Assembly (NCBI RefSeq): GCF_051014685.1
Contig: NW_027479058.1
Span: 124,001-188,000 of the forward strand
DNA length: 64,000 bases
Direction: 5' to 3'
Source: Ptiloglossa arizonensis
Lineage: Eukaryota > Arthropoda > Insecta > Hymenoptera > Colletidae
The stretch's first letter is position 1, and the number at the start of each line of letters is the position of its first letter. Shown here one piece after another: positions 1 to 9,096 of this stretch. Both the position numbers and the translations under genes were made by a program. The notes below the pieces were generated by a model. The model saw only the letters and a list, made by a program, of their open reading frames with translations. It searched no databases and was not told the origin of the DNA.

Positions 1-175
1 ACTCAAAATTTTCGCAGTTCTGATGCTCGAAACGAATAACTAGAACGGTCTAGGGGAAAAGTGCGCATACCGTTGCAATCGGGCGAGTTTCTACTTTCAG
101 ATGCAACAGAAATTTTGCGGATTGGTCAATCCGTTCGCGAGATATGGCAGTTCGGATGTAAGAAACGCTTGAGAA
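1..175 (+). repeat. Representative monomer with internal landmarks
   Basis: This unit sets the phase used here. Landmarks by position in the unit: AAAATTTT at 5-12; a subfamily site at 21-36 (TGATGCTCGAAACGAA, TGTTGCTCG, or a CGACAAGCAT version); the AvrII-like CCTAGG, changed to GCTAGG, CCTACG, CCTAAG or CCCAGG, around 49-54; the most variable stretch, GCATACCGTTG / GCATAGTGTTG / GCACACCG / GCATACAG / GCAAAGTG, at 65-75; a pyrimidine-rich TTTCTACTTTCAG at 88-100; AAATTTT at 110-116; the dyad CGGATTGGTCAATCCG at 118-133; TCGCGA (NruI) at 135-140; and the variable GGAGGTAAG...CGCTTGAG or CGCTCGAG (XhoI) end at 154-172. Counting this monomer type by hand gives about 77 G+C in 175 (44%). The two AT blocks are centred 104 bp apart, close to ten helical turns. 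Confidence 0.95.
118..133. other. Conserved 16-bp dyad in each monomer
   Basis: CGGATTG and CAATCCG are exact reverse complements separated by GT, giving 7-bp arms with a 2-bp centre. The element recurs every 175 bp through the array and lies in the best-conserved part of the monomer. A subset carries TGATCA at the centre, which makes a perfect 16-bp palindrome (for example 18485-18500; also near 22858, 30209, 33709, 53836, 54886, 55061, 55936 and 56811). Some copies break one arm (CGGAATGG, e.g. near 294, 991, 2390) or change the centre to GGACAATCC. Short dyads are a known enriched property of several centromeric satellites and could form cruciforms or bind a dimeric protein. That role here is inference. 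Confidence 0.8.
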
Positions 176-875
176 ACTCAAAATTTTCGCAGTTCTGATG
201 CTCGACAAGCATAACTAGAACGGCCTAGGGGAAAAGTACGCATAGTGTTGTAATCGGGCGAGTTTCTACTTTCAGATGCAACAGAAATTTTGCGGAATGG
301 TCAATCCGTTCGCGAGATATGGCAGTTTGGAGGTACGCAACGCTTGAGAAACTCAAAATTTTCGCAGTTCTGTTGGTCGAAACGAATAACTAGAACGGGC
401 TAGGGGAAAAGTACGCATACAGTTGTAATCGGGCGAATTTCTATTTTCAGATGCAACAGAAATTTTGCGGATTGGTCAATCCGTTCGCGAGATATGACAG
501 TTTGGAGGTAAGAAACGCTCGAGAAACTCAAAATTTTCGCAGTTCTGATATTCGAAACGAATAACTAGAACGGCCTAGGGGAAAAGTACGCATAGTGTTG
601 TAATCGGTCGAGTTTTTACTTTCAGATGCAACAGAAATTTTGCGGATTGGTCAATCCGTTCGCGAGATATGGCAGTTTGGAGGTAAGAAACGCTCGAGAA
701 ACTCAAAATTTTCGCAGTTCTGATGCTCGACAAGCATAACTAGAACGGCCTAGGGGAAAAGTACGCATAGTGTTGTAATCGGGCGAGTTTCTACTTTCTG
801 ATGCAACAGAAATTTTGCGGATTGGTCAATCCGTTCGCGAGATATGGCAGTTTGGAGATAAGCAACGCTTGAAAA

Positions 876-1049
876 ACTCAAAATTTTCGCAGTTCTGTTG
901 CCCGAAACGAATAACTAGAACGGGCTAGGGGAAAAGTACGCATACCGTTGTAATCGGCGAGTTTCTACTTTCAGATGCAACAGAAATTTTGCGGAATGGT
1001 CAATCCGTTCGCGAGATATGGCACTTTGGAAGTAAGAAACGCTTGAGAA
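876..1049 (+). repeat. 174-bp monomer subfamily (ATCGGCGAG deletion)
   Basis: This unit lacks one G (TAATCGGCGAG instead of TAATCGGGCGAG). The deletion travels with two other marks, GTTGCCCGAAACG near the start and CGGAATGG in the dyad, so the group descends from one ancestor. The deletion is seen near 955, 2354, 3053, 13375, 17573, 20548 and 21945. An eighth copy near 5503 has the deletion and CGGAATGG but a GATGCTCGACAAG front, which looks like a recombinant between subfamilies. All copies lie in the first 22 kb. Confidence 0.85.
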
Positions 1050-1149
1050 ACTCAAAATTTTCGCAGTTCTGATGCTCGAAACGAATAACTAGAACGGCCT
1101 AGGGGAAAAGTACGCATAGTGTTGTAATCGGGCGAGTTTCTACTTTCAG

Positions 1150-1206
1150 ATGCAACAGAAATTTTGCGGATTGGTCAATCCGTTCGCGAGATATGGCAGT
1201 TTGGAG
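1150..1206 (+). other. Splice-like segment: CAG / 57 nt open / GAG-GTAAG
   Basis: In this and most monomers a pyrimidine-rich TTTCTACTTTCAG ends just before ATG, and 57 nt later GAG is followed by GTAAG, a good match to a 5' splice site. A TAAT that could serve as branch point lies 22 nt upstream of the acceptor AG. The enclosed 57 nt are open in the ATG phase and read MQQKFCGLVNPFARYGSLE, 19 codons, so joining successive copies would keep the frame; the implied intron is 118 nt. Against a real role: many monomers lose the acceptor AG (TTTCTG, TTTCAC, TTTCTAATG), a few carry in-frame stops (CAATAG near 30196 and 52073; TTTTGAGG near 12534), and a 19-codon stop-free stretch is not rare by chance. 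Confidence 0.2.
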
Positions 1207-1816
1207 GTAAGAAACGCTCGAGAAACTCAAAATTTTCGCAGTTCTGAAGCTCGACAAGCATAACTAGAACGGCCTAGGGGAAAAGTATGCATAGTGTTGT
1301 AATCGGGCGAGTTTCTACTTTCAGATGCAACAGAAATTTTGCGGATTGGTCAATCCGTTCGCGAGTTATGGCAGTTTGGAGGTAAGAAACGCTTGAGAAA
1401 CTCAAAATTTTCGCAGTTCTGATGCTCGAAACGAATAACTAGAACGGCCTAGGGGAAAAGTACGCATAGTGTTGTAATCGGGCGAGTTTCTACTTTCAGA
1501 TGCAACAGAAATTTTGCGGGTTGGTCAATCCGTTCGCGAGATATGGCAGTTTGGAAGTAAGAAACGCTTGAGAAACTCAAAATTTTCGCAGTTCTGATGC
1601 TCGAAACGAATAACTAGAACGGCCTAGGGGAAAAGTACGCACAGTGTTGTAATCGGGCGAGTTTCTACTTTCAGATGCAACAGAAATTTTGCGGATTGGT
1701 CAATCCGTTCGCGAGATATGGCAGTTTGGAGGTAGGCAACGCTTGAAAAACTCAAAATTTTCGCAGTTCTGTTGCTCGAAACGAATAAATAGAACGGGCT
1801 AGGGGAAAGGTACGCA

Positions 1817-1833
1817 TACCGTTGTAATCGGGC
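1817..1833 (+). other. Degenerate CENP-B-box-like stretch
   Basis: TACCGTTGTAATCGGGC is shown here at one copy and is present in every monomer of the ACCGTTGTAATCGGGC type. Against the mammalian 17-bp CENP-B box (YTTCGTTGGAARCGGGA) it matches 12 of 17 positions and 7 of the 9 core positions: CG at 4-5, A at 10 and CGGG at 13-16 fit, while the TT at 2-3 is AC. Other monomers read AGTG or ACAG at this place and fit worse. No exact box was found on either strand in the monomer types I read. The match is at a level that could arise by chance, since I searched for it on purpose. Confidence 0.2.
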
Positions 1834-2099
1834 GAGTTTCTACTTTCAGATGCAACAGAAATTTTGCGGATTGGTCAATCCGTTCGCGAGATACGGCAGT
1901 TTGGAGGTAAGCAACGCTTGAAAAACTCAAAATTTTCGCAGTTCTGTTGCTCGAAACGAATAACTAGAACGGCCTAGGGCAAAAGTATGCATAGTGTTGT
2001 AATCGGGCGAGTTTCTACTTTCAGATGCAACAGAAATTTTGCGGATTGGTCAATCCGTTCGCGAGATATGGCAGTTTGGAGGTAAGAAACGCTCGAGAA

Positions 2100-3497
2100 A
2101 CTCAAAATTTTCGCAGATCTGATGCTCGACAAGCATAACTAGAACGGCCTAGGGGAAAAGTACGCACACCGTTGTAATCGGGCGAGTTTCTACTTTCAGA
2201 TGCAACACAAATTTTGCGGATTGGTCAATCCGTTCGCGAGATATGGCAGTTTGGAGGTAAGCAACGATTGAAAAACTCAAAATTTTCGCAGTTCTGTTGC
2301 CCGAAACGAATAACTAGAACGGGCTAGGGGAAAAGTACGCATACCGTTGTAATCGGCGAGTTTCTACTTTCAGATGCAACAGAAATTTTGCGGAATGGTC
2401 AATCCGTTCGCGAGATATGGCAGTTTGGAAGTAAGAAACGCTTGAGAAACTCAAAATTTTCGCAGTTCTGATGCTCGAAACGAATAACTAGAACGGCCTA
2501 GGGGAAAAGTACGCATAGTGTTGTAATCGGGCGAGTTTCTACTTTCAGATGCAACAGAAATTTTGCGGATTGGTCAATCCGTTCGCGAGATATGGCAGTT
2601 TGGAGGTAAGAAACGCTCGAGAAACTCAAAATTTTCGCAGTTCTGATGCTCGACAAGCATAACTAGAACGGCCTAGGGGGAAAGTACGCATAGTGTTGTA
2701 ATCGGGGGAGTTTCTACTTTCAGGTGCAACAGAAATTTTGCGGATTGGTCAATCCGTTCGCGAGATATGGCAGTTTGGAGGTAAGAAACGCTCGAGAAAC
2801 TCAAAATTTTCGCAGATCTGATGCTCGACAAGCATAACTAGAACGGCCTAGGGGAAAAGTACGCACACCGATGTAATCGGGCGAGTTTCTACTTTCAGAT
2901 GCAACACAAATTTTGCGGATTGGTCAATCCGTTCGCGAGATATGGCAGTTTGGAGGTAAGCAACGATTGAAAAACTCAAAATTTTCGCAGTTCTGTTGCC
3001 CGAAACGAATAACTAGAACGGGCTAGGGGAAAAGTACGCATACCGTTGTAATCGGCGAGTTTCTACTTTCAGATGCAACAGAAATTTTGCGGAATGGTCA
3101 ATCCGTTCGCGAGATATGGCAGTTTGGAAGTAAGAAACGCTTGAGAAACTCAAAATTTTCGCAGTTCTGATGCTCGAAACGAATAACTAGAACGGCCTAG
3201 GGGAAAAGTACGCATAGTGTTGTAATCGGGCGAGTTTCTACTTTCAGATGCAACAGAAATTTTGCGGATTGGTCAATCCGTTCGCGAGATATGGCAGTTT
3301 GGAGGTAAGAAACGCTCGAGAAACTCAAAATTTTCGCAGTTCTGATGCTCGACAAGCATAACTAGAACGGCCTAGGGGGAAAGTACGCATAGTGTTGTAA
3401 TCGGGGGAGTTTCTACTTTCAGGTGCAACAGAAATTTTGCGGATTGGTCAATCCGTTCGCGAGATATGGCAGTATGGAGGTAAGATACGCTTGAGAA
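2100..3497 (+). repeat. 4-mer higher-order repeat, two copies of 699 bp
   Basis: Copy 1 is 2100-2798 and copy 2 is 2799-3497. Each has the same ordered four monomers, marked by CGCAGATCTG (2112 and 2811), CAACACAAAT, CAACGATTGAAAAAC, a 174-bp CCCG unit, and a CCTAGGGGG / CAGGTGC unit. The unit length is 699 because one of the four monomers carries the one-base deletion. Differences noticed are few: ACCGTTG versus ACCGATG near 2169/2868, and a changed end (CAGTATGG, AAGATACGC) at 3471-3490 where copy 2 joins the next segment. Confidence 0.9.
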
Positions 3498-5596
3498 ACT
3501 CAAAATTTTCGCGGTTCTGATGCTCGAAACGAATAACTAGAACGGCCTACGGGAAAAGTACGCATACCGTTGTAATCGGGCGAGTTTCTACTTTCAGATG
3601 CAACAGAAATTTTGCGGATTGTTCAATCCGTTCGCGAGTTATGGCAGTTTGGAGGTAAGAAACGCTTGAGAAACTCAAAATTTTCGCAGTTCTGATGCTC
3701 GAAACGAATAACTAGAACGGCCTAGGGGAAAAGTACGCATAGTGTTGTAATCGGGCGAGTTTCTACTTTCAGATGCAACAGAAATTTTGCGGGTTGGTCA
3801 ATCCGTTCGCGAGATATGGCAGTTTGGAAGTAAGAAACGCTTGAGAAACTCAAAATTTTCGCAGTTCTGATGCTCGAAACGAATAACTAGAACGGCCTAG
3901 GGGAAAAGTACGCACAGTGTTGTAATCGGGCGAGTTTCTACTTTCAGATGCAACAGAAATTTTGCGGATTGGTCAATCCGTTCGCGAGATATGGCAGTTT
4001 GGAGGTAGGCAACGCTTGAAAAACTCAAAATTTTCGCAGTTCTGTTGCTGGAAACGAATAAATAGAACGGGCTAGGGGAAAAGTACGCATACCGTTGTAA
4101 TCGGGCGAGTTTCTACTTTCAGATGCAACAGAAATTTTGCGGATTGGTCAAACCGTTCGCGAGATACGGCAGTTTGGAGGTAAGCAACGCTTGAAAAACT
4201 CAAAATTTTCGCAGTTCTGTTGCTCGAAACGAATAACTAGAACGGCCTAGGGGAAAAGTACGCATAGTGTTGTAATCGGGCGAGTTTCTATTTTTAGATG
4301 CAACAGAAATTTTGCGGATTGGTCAATCCGTTCGCGAGATATGGCAGTTTGGAGGTAAGAAACGCTTGAGAAACTCAAAATTTTCGCAGTTCTGATGCTC
4401 GAAACGAATAACTAGAACGGCCTAGGGGAAAAGTACGAATAGTGTTATAATCGGGCGAGTTTCTACTTTCAGATGCAACAGAAATTGTGCGGATTGGTCA
4501 ATCCGTTCGCGAGATATGGCAGTTTGGAAGTAAGAAACGCTTGAGAAACTCAAAATTTTCGCAGGTCTGTTGCTCGAAACGAATAACTAGAACGGGCTAG
4601 GGGAAAAGTACGCATACCGTTGTAATCGGGCGAGTTTCTACTTTCAGATGCAACAGAAATTTTGCGGATTGGTAAATCCGTTCGCGAGATATGGCAGTTT
4701 GGATGTAAGAAACGCTTGAGAAACTCAAAATTTTCGCAGTTCTGATGCTCGAAACGAATAACTAGAACGGCCTAGGGGAAAAGTACGCACACCGTTGTAA
4801 TCGGGCGAGTTTCTGCTTTCAGATGCAACAGAAATTTTGCGGATTGGTCAATCCGTTCGCGAGATATGGCAGATTGGAGGTAAGCAACGCTTGAGAAACT
4901 CAAAATTTTCGCAGTTCTGTTGCTCGAAACGAATAACTAGAACTGGCTAGGGGAAAAGTACGCATACAGTTGTAATCGGGCGAGTTTCTACTTTCAGATG
5001 CATCAGAAATTTTGCGGATTGGACAATCCGTTCGCGAAATGTGGCAGTTTGGAGGTAAGAAACGCTTGAGAAACTCAAAATTTTCGCAGTTCTGATGCTC
5101 GAAATGAATAACTAGAACGGCCTACGGGAAAAGTACGCATAGTGTTGTAATCGGGCGAGTTTCTACTTTCAGATGCAACAGAAATTTTGCGGATTGGTCA
5201 ATCCGTTCGCGAGATATGGCAGTTTGGAAGTAAGAAACGCTTGAGAAACTCAAAATTTTCGCAGTTCTGATGCTCGAAACGAATAACTAGAACGGCCTAG
5301 GGGAAAAGTACGCATAGTGTTGTAATCGGGCGAGTTTTTACTTTCAGATGCAACAGAAATTTTGCGGATTGGTCAATCCGTTCGCGAGATATGGCAGTTT
5401 GGAGGTAAGAAACGCTCGAGAAACTCAAAATTTTCGCAGTTCTGATGCTCGACAAGCATAACTAGAACGGCCTAGGGGAAAAGTACGCATAGTGTTGTAA
5501 TCGGCGAGTTTCTACTTTCAGATGCAACAGAAATTTTGCGGAATGGTCAATCCGTTCGCGAGATATGGCAGTTTGGAAGTAAGAAACGCTTGAGAA
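3498..5596 (+). repeat. Irregular segment with a copy of 1.4-2.1 kb
   Basis: Monomers at 3673-4372 repeat those at 1400-2099 in the same order, including CGGGTTGG (near 3790), CACAGTG and the rare AATAAATAG. The rest are mixed single monomers. A CATCAG-class monomer occurs at about 5001 and the recombinant-looking 174-bp unit near 5503. No repeating HOR period was recognised across 4.4-5.6 kb. Confidence 0.7.
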
Positions 5597-8500
5597 ACTC
5601 AAAATTTTCGCAGTTCTGATGCTCGAAACGAATAACTAGAACGGCCTAGGGGAAAAGTACGCATAGTGTTGTAATCGGGCGAGTTTCTACTTTCAGATGC
5701 AACAGAAATTTTGCGGATTGGTCAATCCGTTCGCGAGATATGGCAGTTTGGAGGTAAGAAACGCTCGAGAAACACAAAATTTTCGCAGTTCTGATGCTCG
5801 ACAAGCATAACTAGAACGGTCTAGGGGAAAAGTACGCACAACGTTGTAATCGGGCGAGTTTCTACTTTCAGATGCAACAGAAATTTTGCGGATTGGTCAA
5901 TCCGTTCGCGAGATATGGCAGTTTGGAGGTAAGAAACGCTCGAGAAACTCAAAATTTTCGCAGTTCTGATGCTCGAAACGAATAACTAGAACGGCCTAGG
6001 GGAAAAGTGCGAATACCGTTGCAATCGGGCGTGTTTCTACTTTCAGATGCAACAGAAATTTTGCGGATTGGTCAATCCGTTCGCGAGATATGGCAGTTTG
6101 GATGTAAGAAACGCTTGAGAAACTCAAAATTTTCGCAGTTCTGATGCTCGTCAAGCATAACTAGAACGGCCTAGGGGAAAAGTACGCACAGTGTTGTAAT
6201 CGGGCGAGTTTCTACTTTCAGATGCAACAGAAATTTTGCGGATTCGTCAATCCGTTCGCGAGATATGGCAGTTTGGAGGTACGCAACGCTTGAGAAACTC
6301 AAAATTTTCGCAGTTCTGTTGGTCGAAACGAATAACTAGAACGGGCTAGGGGAAAAGTACGCACACCGTTGTAATCGGGCGAGTTTCTACTTTCAGATGC
6401 AACAGAAATTTTGCGGATTGGTCAATCCGTTCGCAGGATATGGCAGTTTGGAGGTAAGCAACGCTTGAAAAACTCAAAATTTTCGCAGTTCTGTTTCCCG
6501 AAACGAATAACTAGAACGGGCTAGGGGAGAAGTACGCATACCGTTGTAATCGGGCGAGTTTCTACTTTCAGATGCAACAGAAATTTTGCGGATTGGTCAA
6601 TCCGTTCGCGAGTTATGGCAGTTTGGAGGTAAGAAACGCTTGAGAAACTCAAAATTTTCGCAGTTCTGATGCTCGAAACGAATAACTAGAACGGCCTACG
6701 GGAAAAGTACGCATAGTGTTGTAATCGGGCGAGTTTCTACTTTCAGATGCAACAGAAATTTTGCGGATTGGTCAATCCGTTCGCGAGATATGGCAGTTTG
6801 GAAGTAAGAAACGCTTGAGAAACTCAAAATTTTCGCAGTTCTGATGCTCGAAACGAATAACTAGGACGGCCTAGGGGAAAAGTACACATAGTGTTGTAGT
6901 CGGGGGAGTTTCTACTTTCAGATGCAACAGAAATTTTGCGGATTGGTCAATCCGTTCGCGAGATATGACAGTTTGGAGGTAAGAAGCGCTCGAGAAACTC
7001 AAAATTTTCGCAGTTCTGATGCTCGAAACGAATAACTAGAGCGGCCTAGGGGAAAAGTAGGCATAGTGTTGTAATCGGGCGAGTTTCTACTTTCAGATGC
7101 AACAGAAATTTTGCGGATTGGTCAATCCGTTCGCGTGATATGGCAGTTTGGAGGTACGCAACGCTTGAAAAACTCAAAATTTTCGCAGTTCTGTTGCTCG
7201 AAACGAATAACTAGAACGGCCTAGGGGAAAAGTGCGCATACCGTTGCAATCGGGCGTGTTTCTACTTTCAGATGCAACAGAAATTTTGCGGATTGGTCAA
7301 TCCGTTCGCGTGATATGGCAGTTTGGAGGTACGCAACGCTTGAGAAACTCAAAATTTTCGCAGTTCTGTTGGTCGAAACGAATAACTAGAACGGGCTAGG
7401 GGAAAAGTACGCATACAGTTGTAATCGGGCGAATTTCTATTTTCAGATGCAACAGAAATTTTGCGGATTGGTCAATCCGTTCGCGAGATATGACAGTTTG
7501 GAGGTAAGAAACGCTCGAGAAACTCAAAATTTTCGCAGTTCTGATGCTCGAAACGAATAACTAGAACGGCCTAGGGGAAAAGTACGCATAGTGTTGTAAT
7601 CGGGCGAGTTTCTACTTTCAGATGCAACAGAAATTTTGCGGATTGGTCAATCCGTTCGCGAGATATGGCAGTTTGGAGGTAAGAAACGCTCGAGAAACTC
7701 AAAATTTTCGCAGTTCTGATGCTCGACAAGCATAACTAGAACGGCCTAGGGGAAAAGTACGCACAACGTTGTAATCGGGCGAGTTTCTACTTTCAGATGC
7801 AACAGAAATTTTGCGGATTGGTCAATCCGTTCGCGAGATATGGCAGTTTGGAGGTAAGAAACGCTCGAGAAACTCAAAATTTTCGCAGTTCTGATGCTCG
7901 ACAAGCATAACTAGAACGGCCTAGGGGAAAAGTGCGCATACCGTTGCAATCGGGCGTGTTTCTACTTTCAGATGCAACAGAAATTTTGCGGATTGGTCAA
8001 TCCGTTCGCGAGATATGGCAGTTTGGATGTAAGAAACGCTTGAGAAACTCAAAATTTTCGCAGTTCTGATGCTCGTCAAGCATAACTAGAACGGGCTAGG
8101 GGAAAAGTACGCATACCGTTGTAATCGGGCGAGTTTCTACTTTCTGATGCAACAGAAATTTTGCGGATTGGTCAATCCGTTCTCGAGATATGGCAGTTTG
8201 GAGGTAAGCAACGCTTGAAAAACTTAAAATTTTCGCAGTTCTGTTGCTCGAAACGAATAACTAGAACTGGCTAGGGGAAAAGTACGCACACCGTTGTAAT
8301 CGGGCGAGTTTCTACTTTCAGATGCAACAGAAATTTTGCGGATTGGTCAATCCGTTCGCAGGATATGGCAGTTTGGAGGTAAGCAACGCTTGAAAAACTC
8401 AAAATTTTCGCAGTTCTGTTGCCCGAAACGAATAACTAGAACGGGCTAGGGGAGAAGTACGCATACCGTTGTAATCGGGCGAGTTTCTACTTTCAGATGC

Positions 8501-9096
8501 AACAGAAATTTTGCGGATTGGTCAATCCGTTCGCGAGTTATGGCAGTTTGGAGGTAAGAAACGCTTGAGAAACTCAAAATTTTCGCAGTTCTGATGCTCG
8601 AAACGAATAACTAGAACGGCCTACGTGAAAAGTACGCATAGTGTTGTAATCGGGCGAGTTTCTACTTTCAGATGCAACAGAAATTTTGCGGATTGGTCAA
8701 TCCGTTCGCGAGATATGGCAGTTTGGATGTAAGAAACGCTTGAGAAACTCAAAATTTTCGCAGTTCTGATGCTCGAAACGAATAACTAGGACGGCCTAGG
8801 GGAAAAGTACACATAGTGTTGTAGTCGGGGGAGTTTCTACTTTCAGATGCAACAGAAATTTTGCGGATTGGTCAATCCGTTCGCGAGATATGACAGTTTG
8901 GAGGTAAGAAGCGCTCGAGAAACTCAAAATTTTCGCAGTTCTGATGCTCGAAACGAATAACTAGAACGGCCTAGGGGAAAAGTACGCATAGTGTTGTAAT
9001 CGGGCGAGTTTCTACTTTCAGATGCAACAGAAATTTTGCGGATTGGTCAATCCGTTCGCGAGATATGGCAGTTTGGAGGTAAGCAACGCTTGAAAA
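5597..9096 (+). repeat. 11-mer offset duplication (1,925 bp)
   Basis: Monomers from 5597 to about 7170 return at 7522 to about 9096 with an offset of exactly 11 units. Shared rare marks include CACAACGTTG (5836/7761), GTGCG..ACCGTTGCAATCGGGCGTG (6007/7932), GATGCTCGTCAAG, CGCAGGATATGG and GGGGAGAAGTACG (6524/8449). The copies differ at several sites, for example CACAGTG with GATTCGTC in the older-looking copy and GGGCTAGG with TTCTCGAG in the other, so this event is older than the near-identical duplications further right. Confidence 0.75.

Larger units (their letters stand above)
1..2099 (+). repeat. Irregular monomer mix at window start
   Basis: Twelve monomers of mixed subfamilies without an evident internal period. 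It includes single-copy variants such as GTTGGTCG at 370-377, GATATTCG at 547-554, GATACGG near 1891 and CGGGTTGG near 1517. Four consecutive monomers (1400-2099) return almost intact at 3673-4372, an offset of 2,273 bp, and the material in between contains the amplified 4-mer. The left edge is cut by the window, so earlier periods cannot be seen. Confidence 0.75.
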
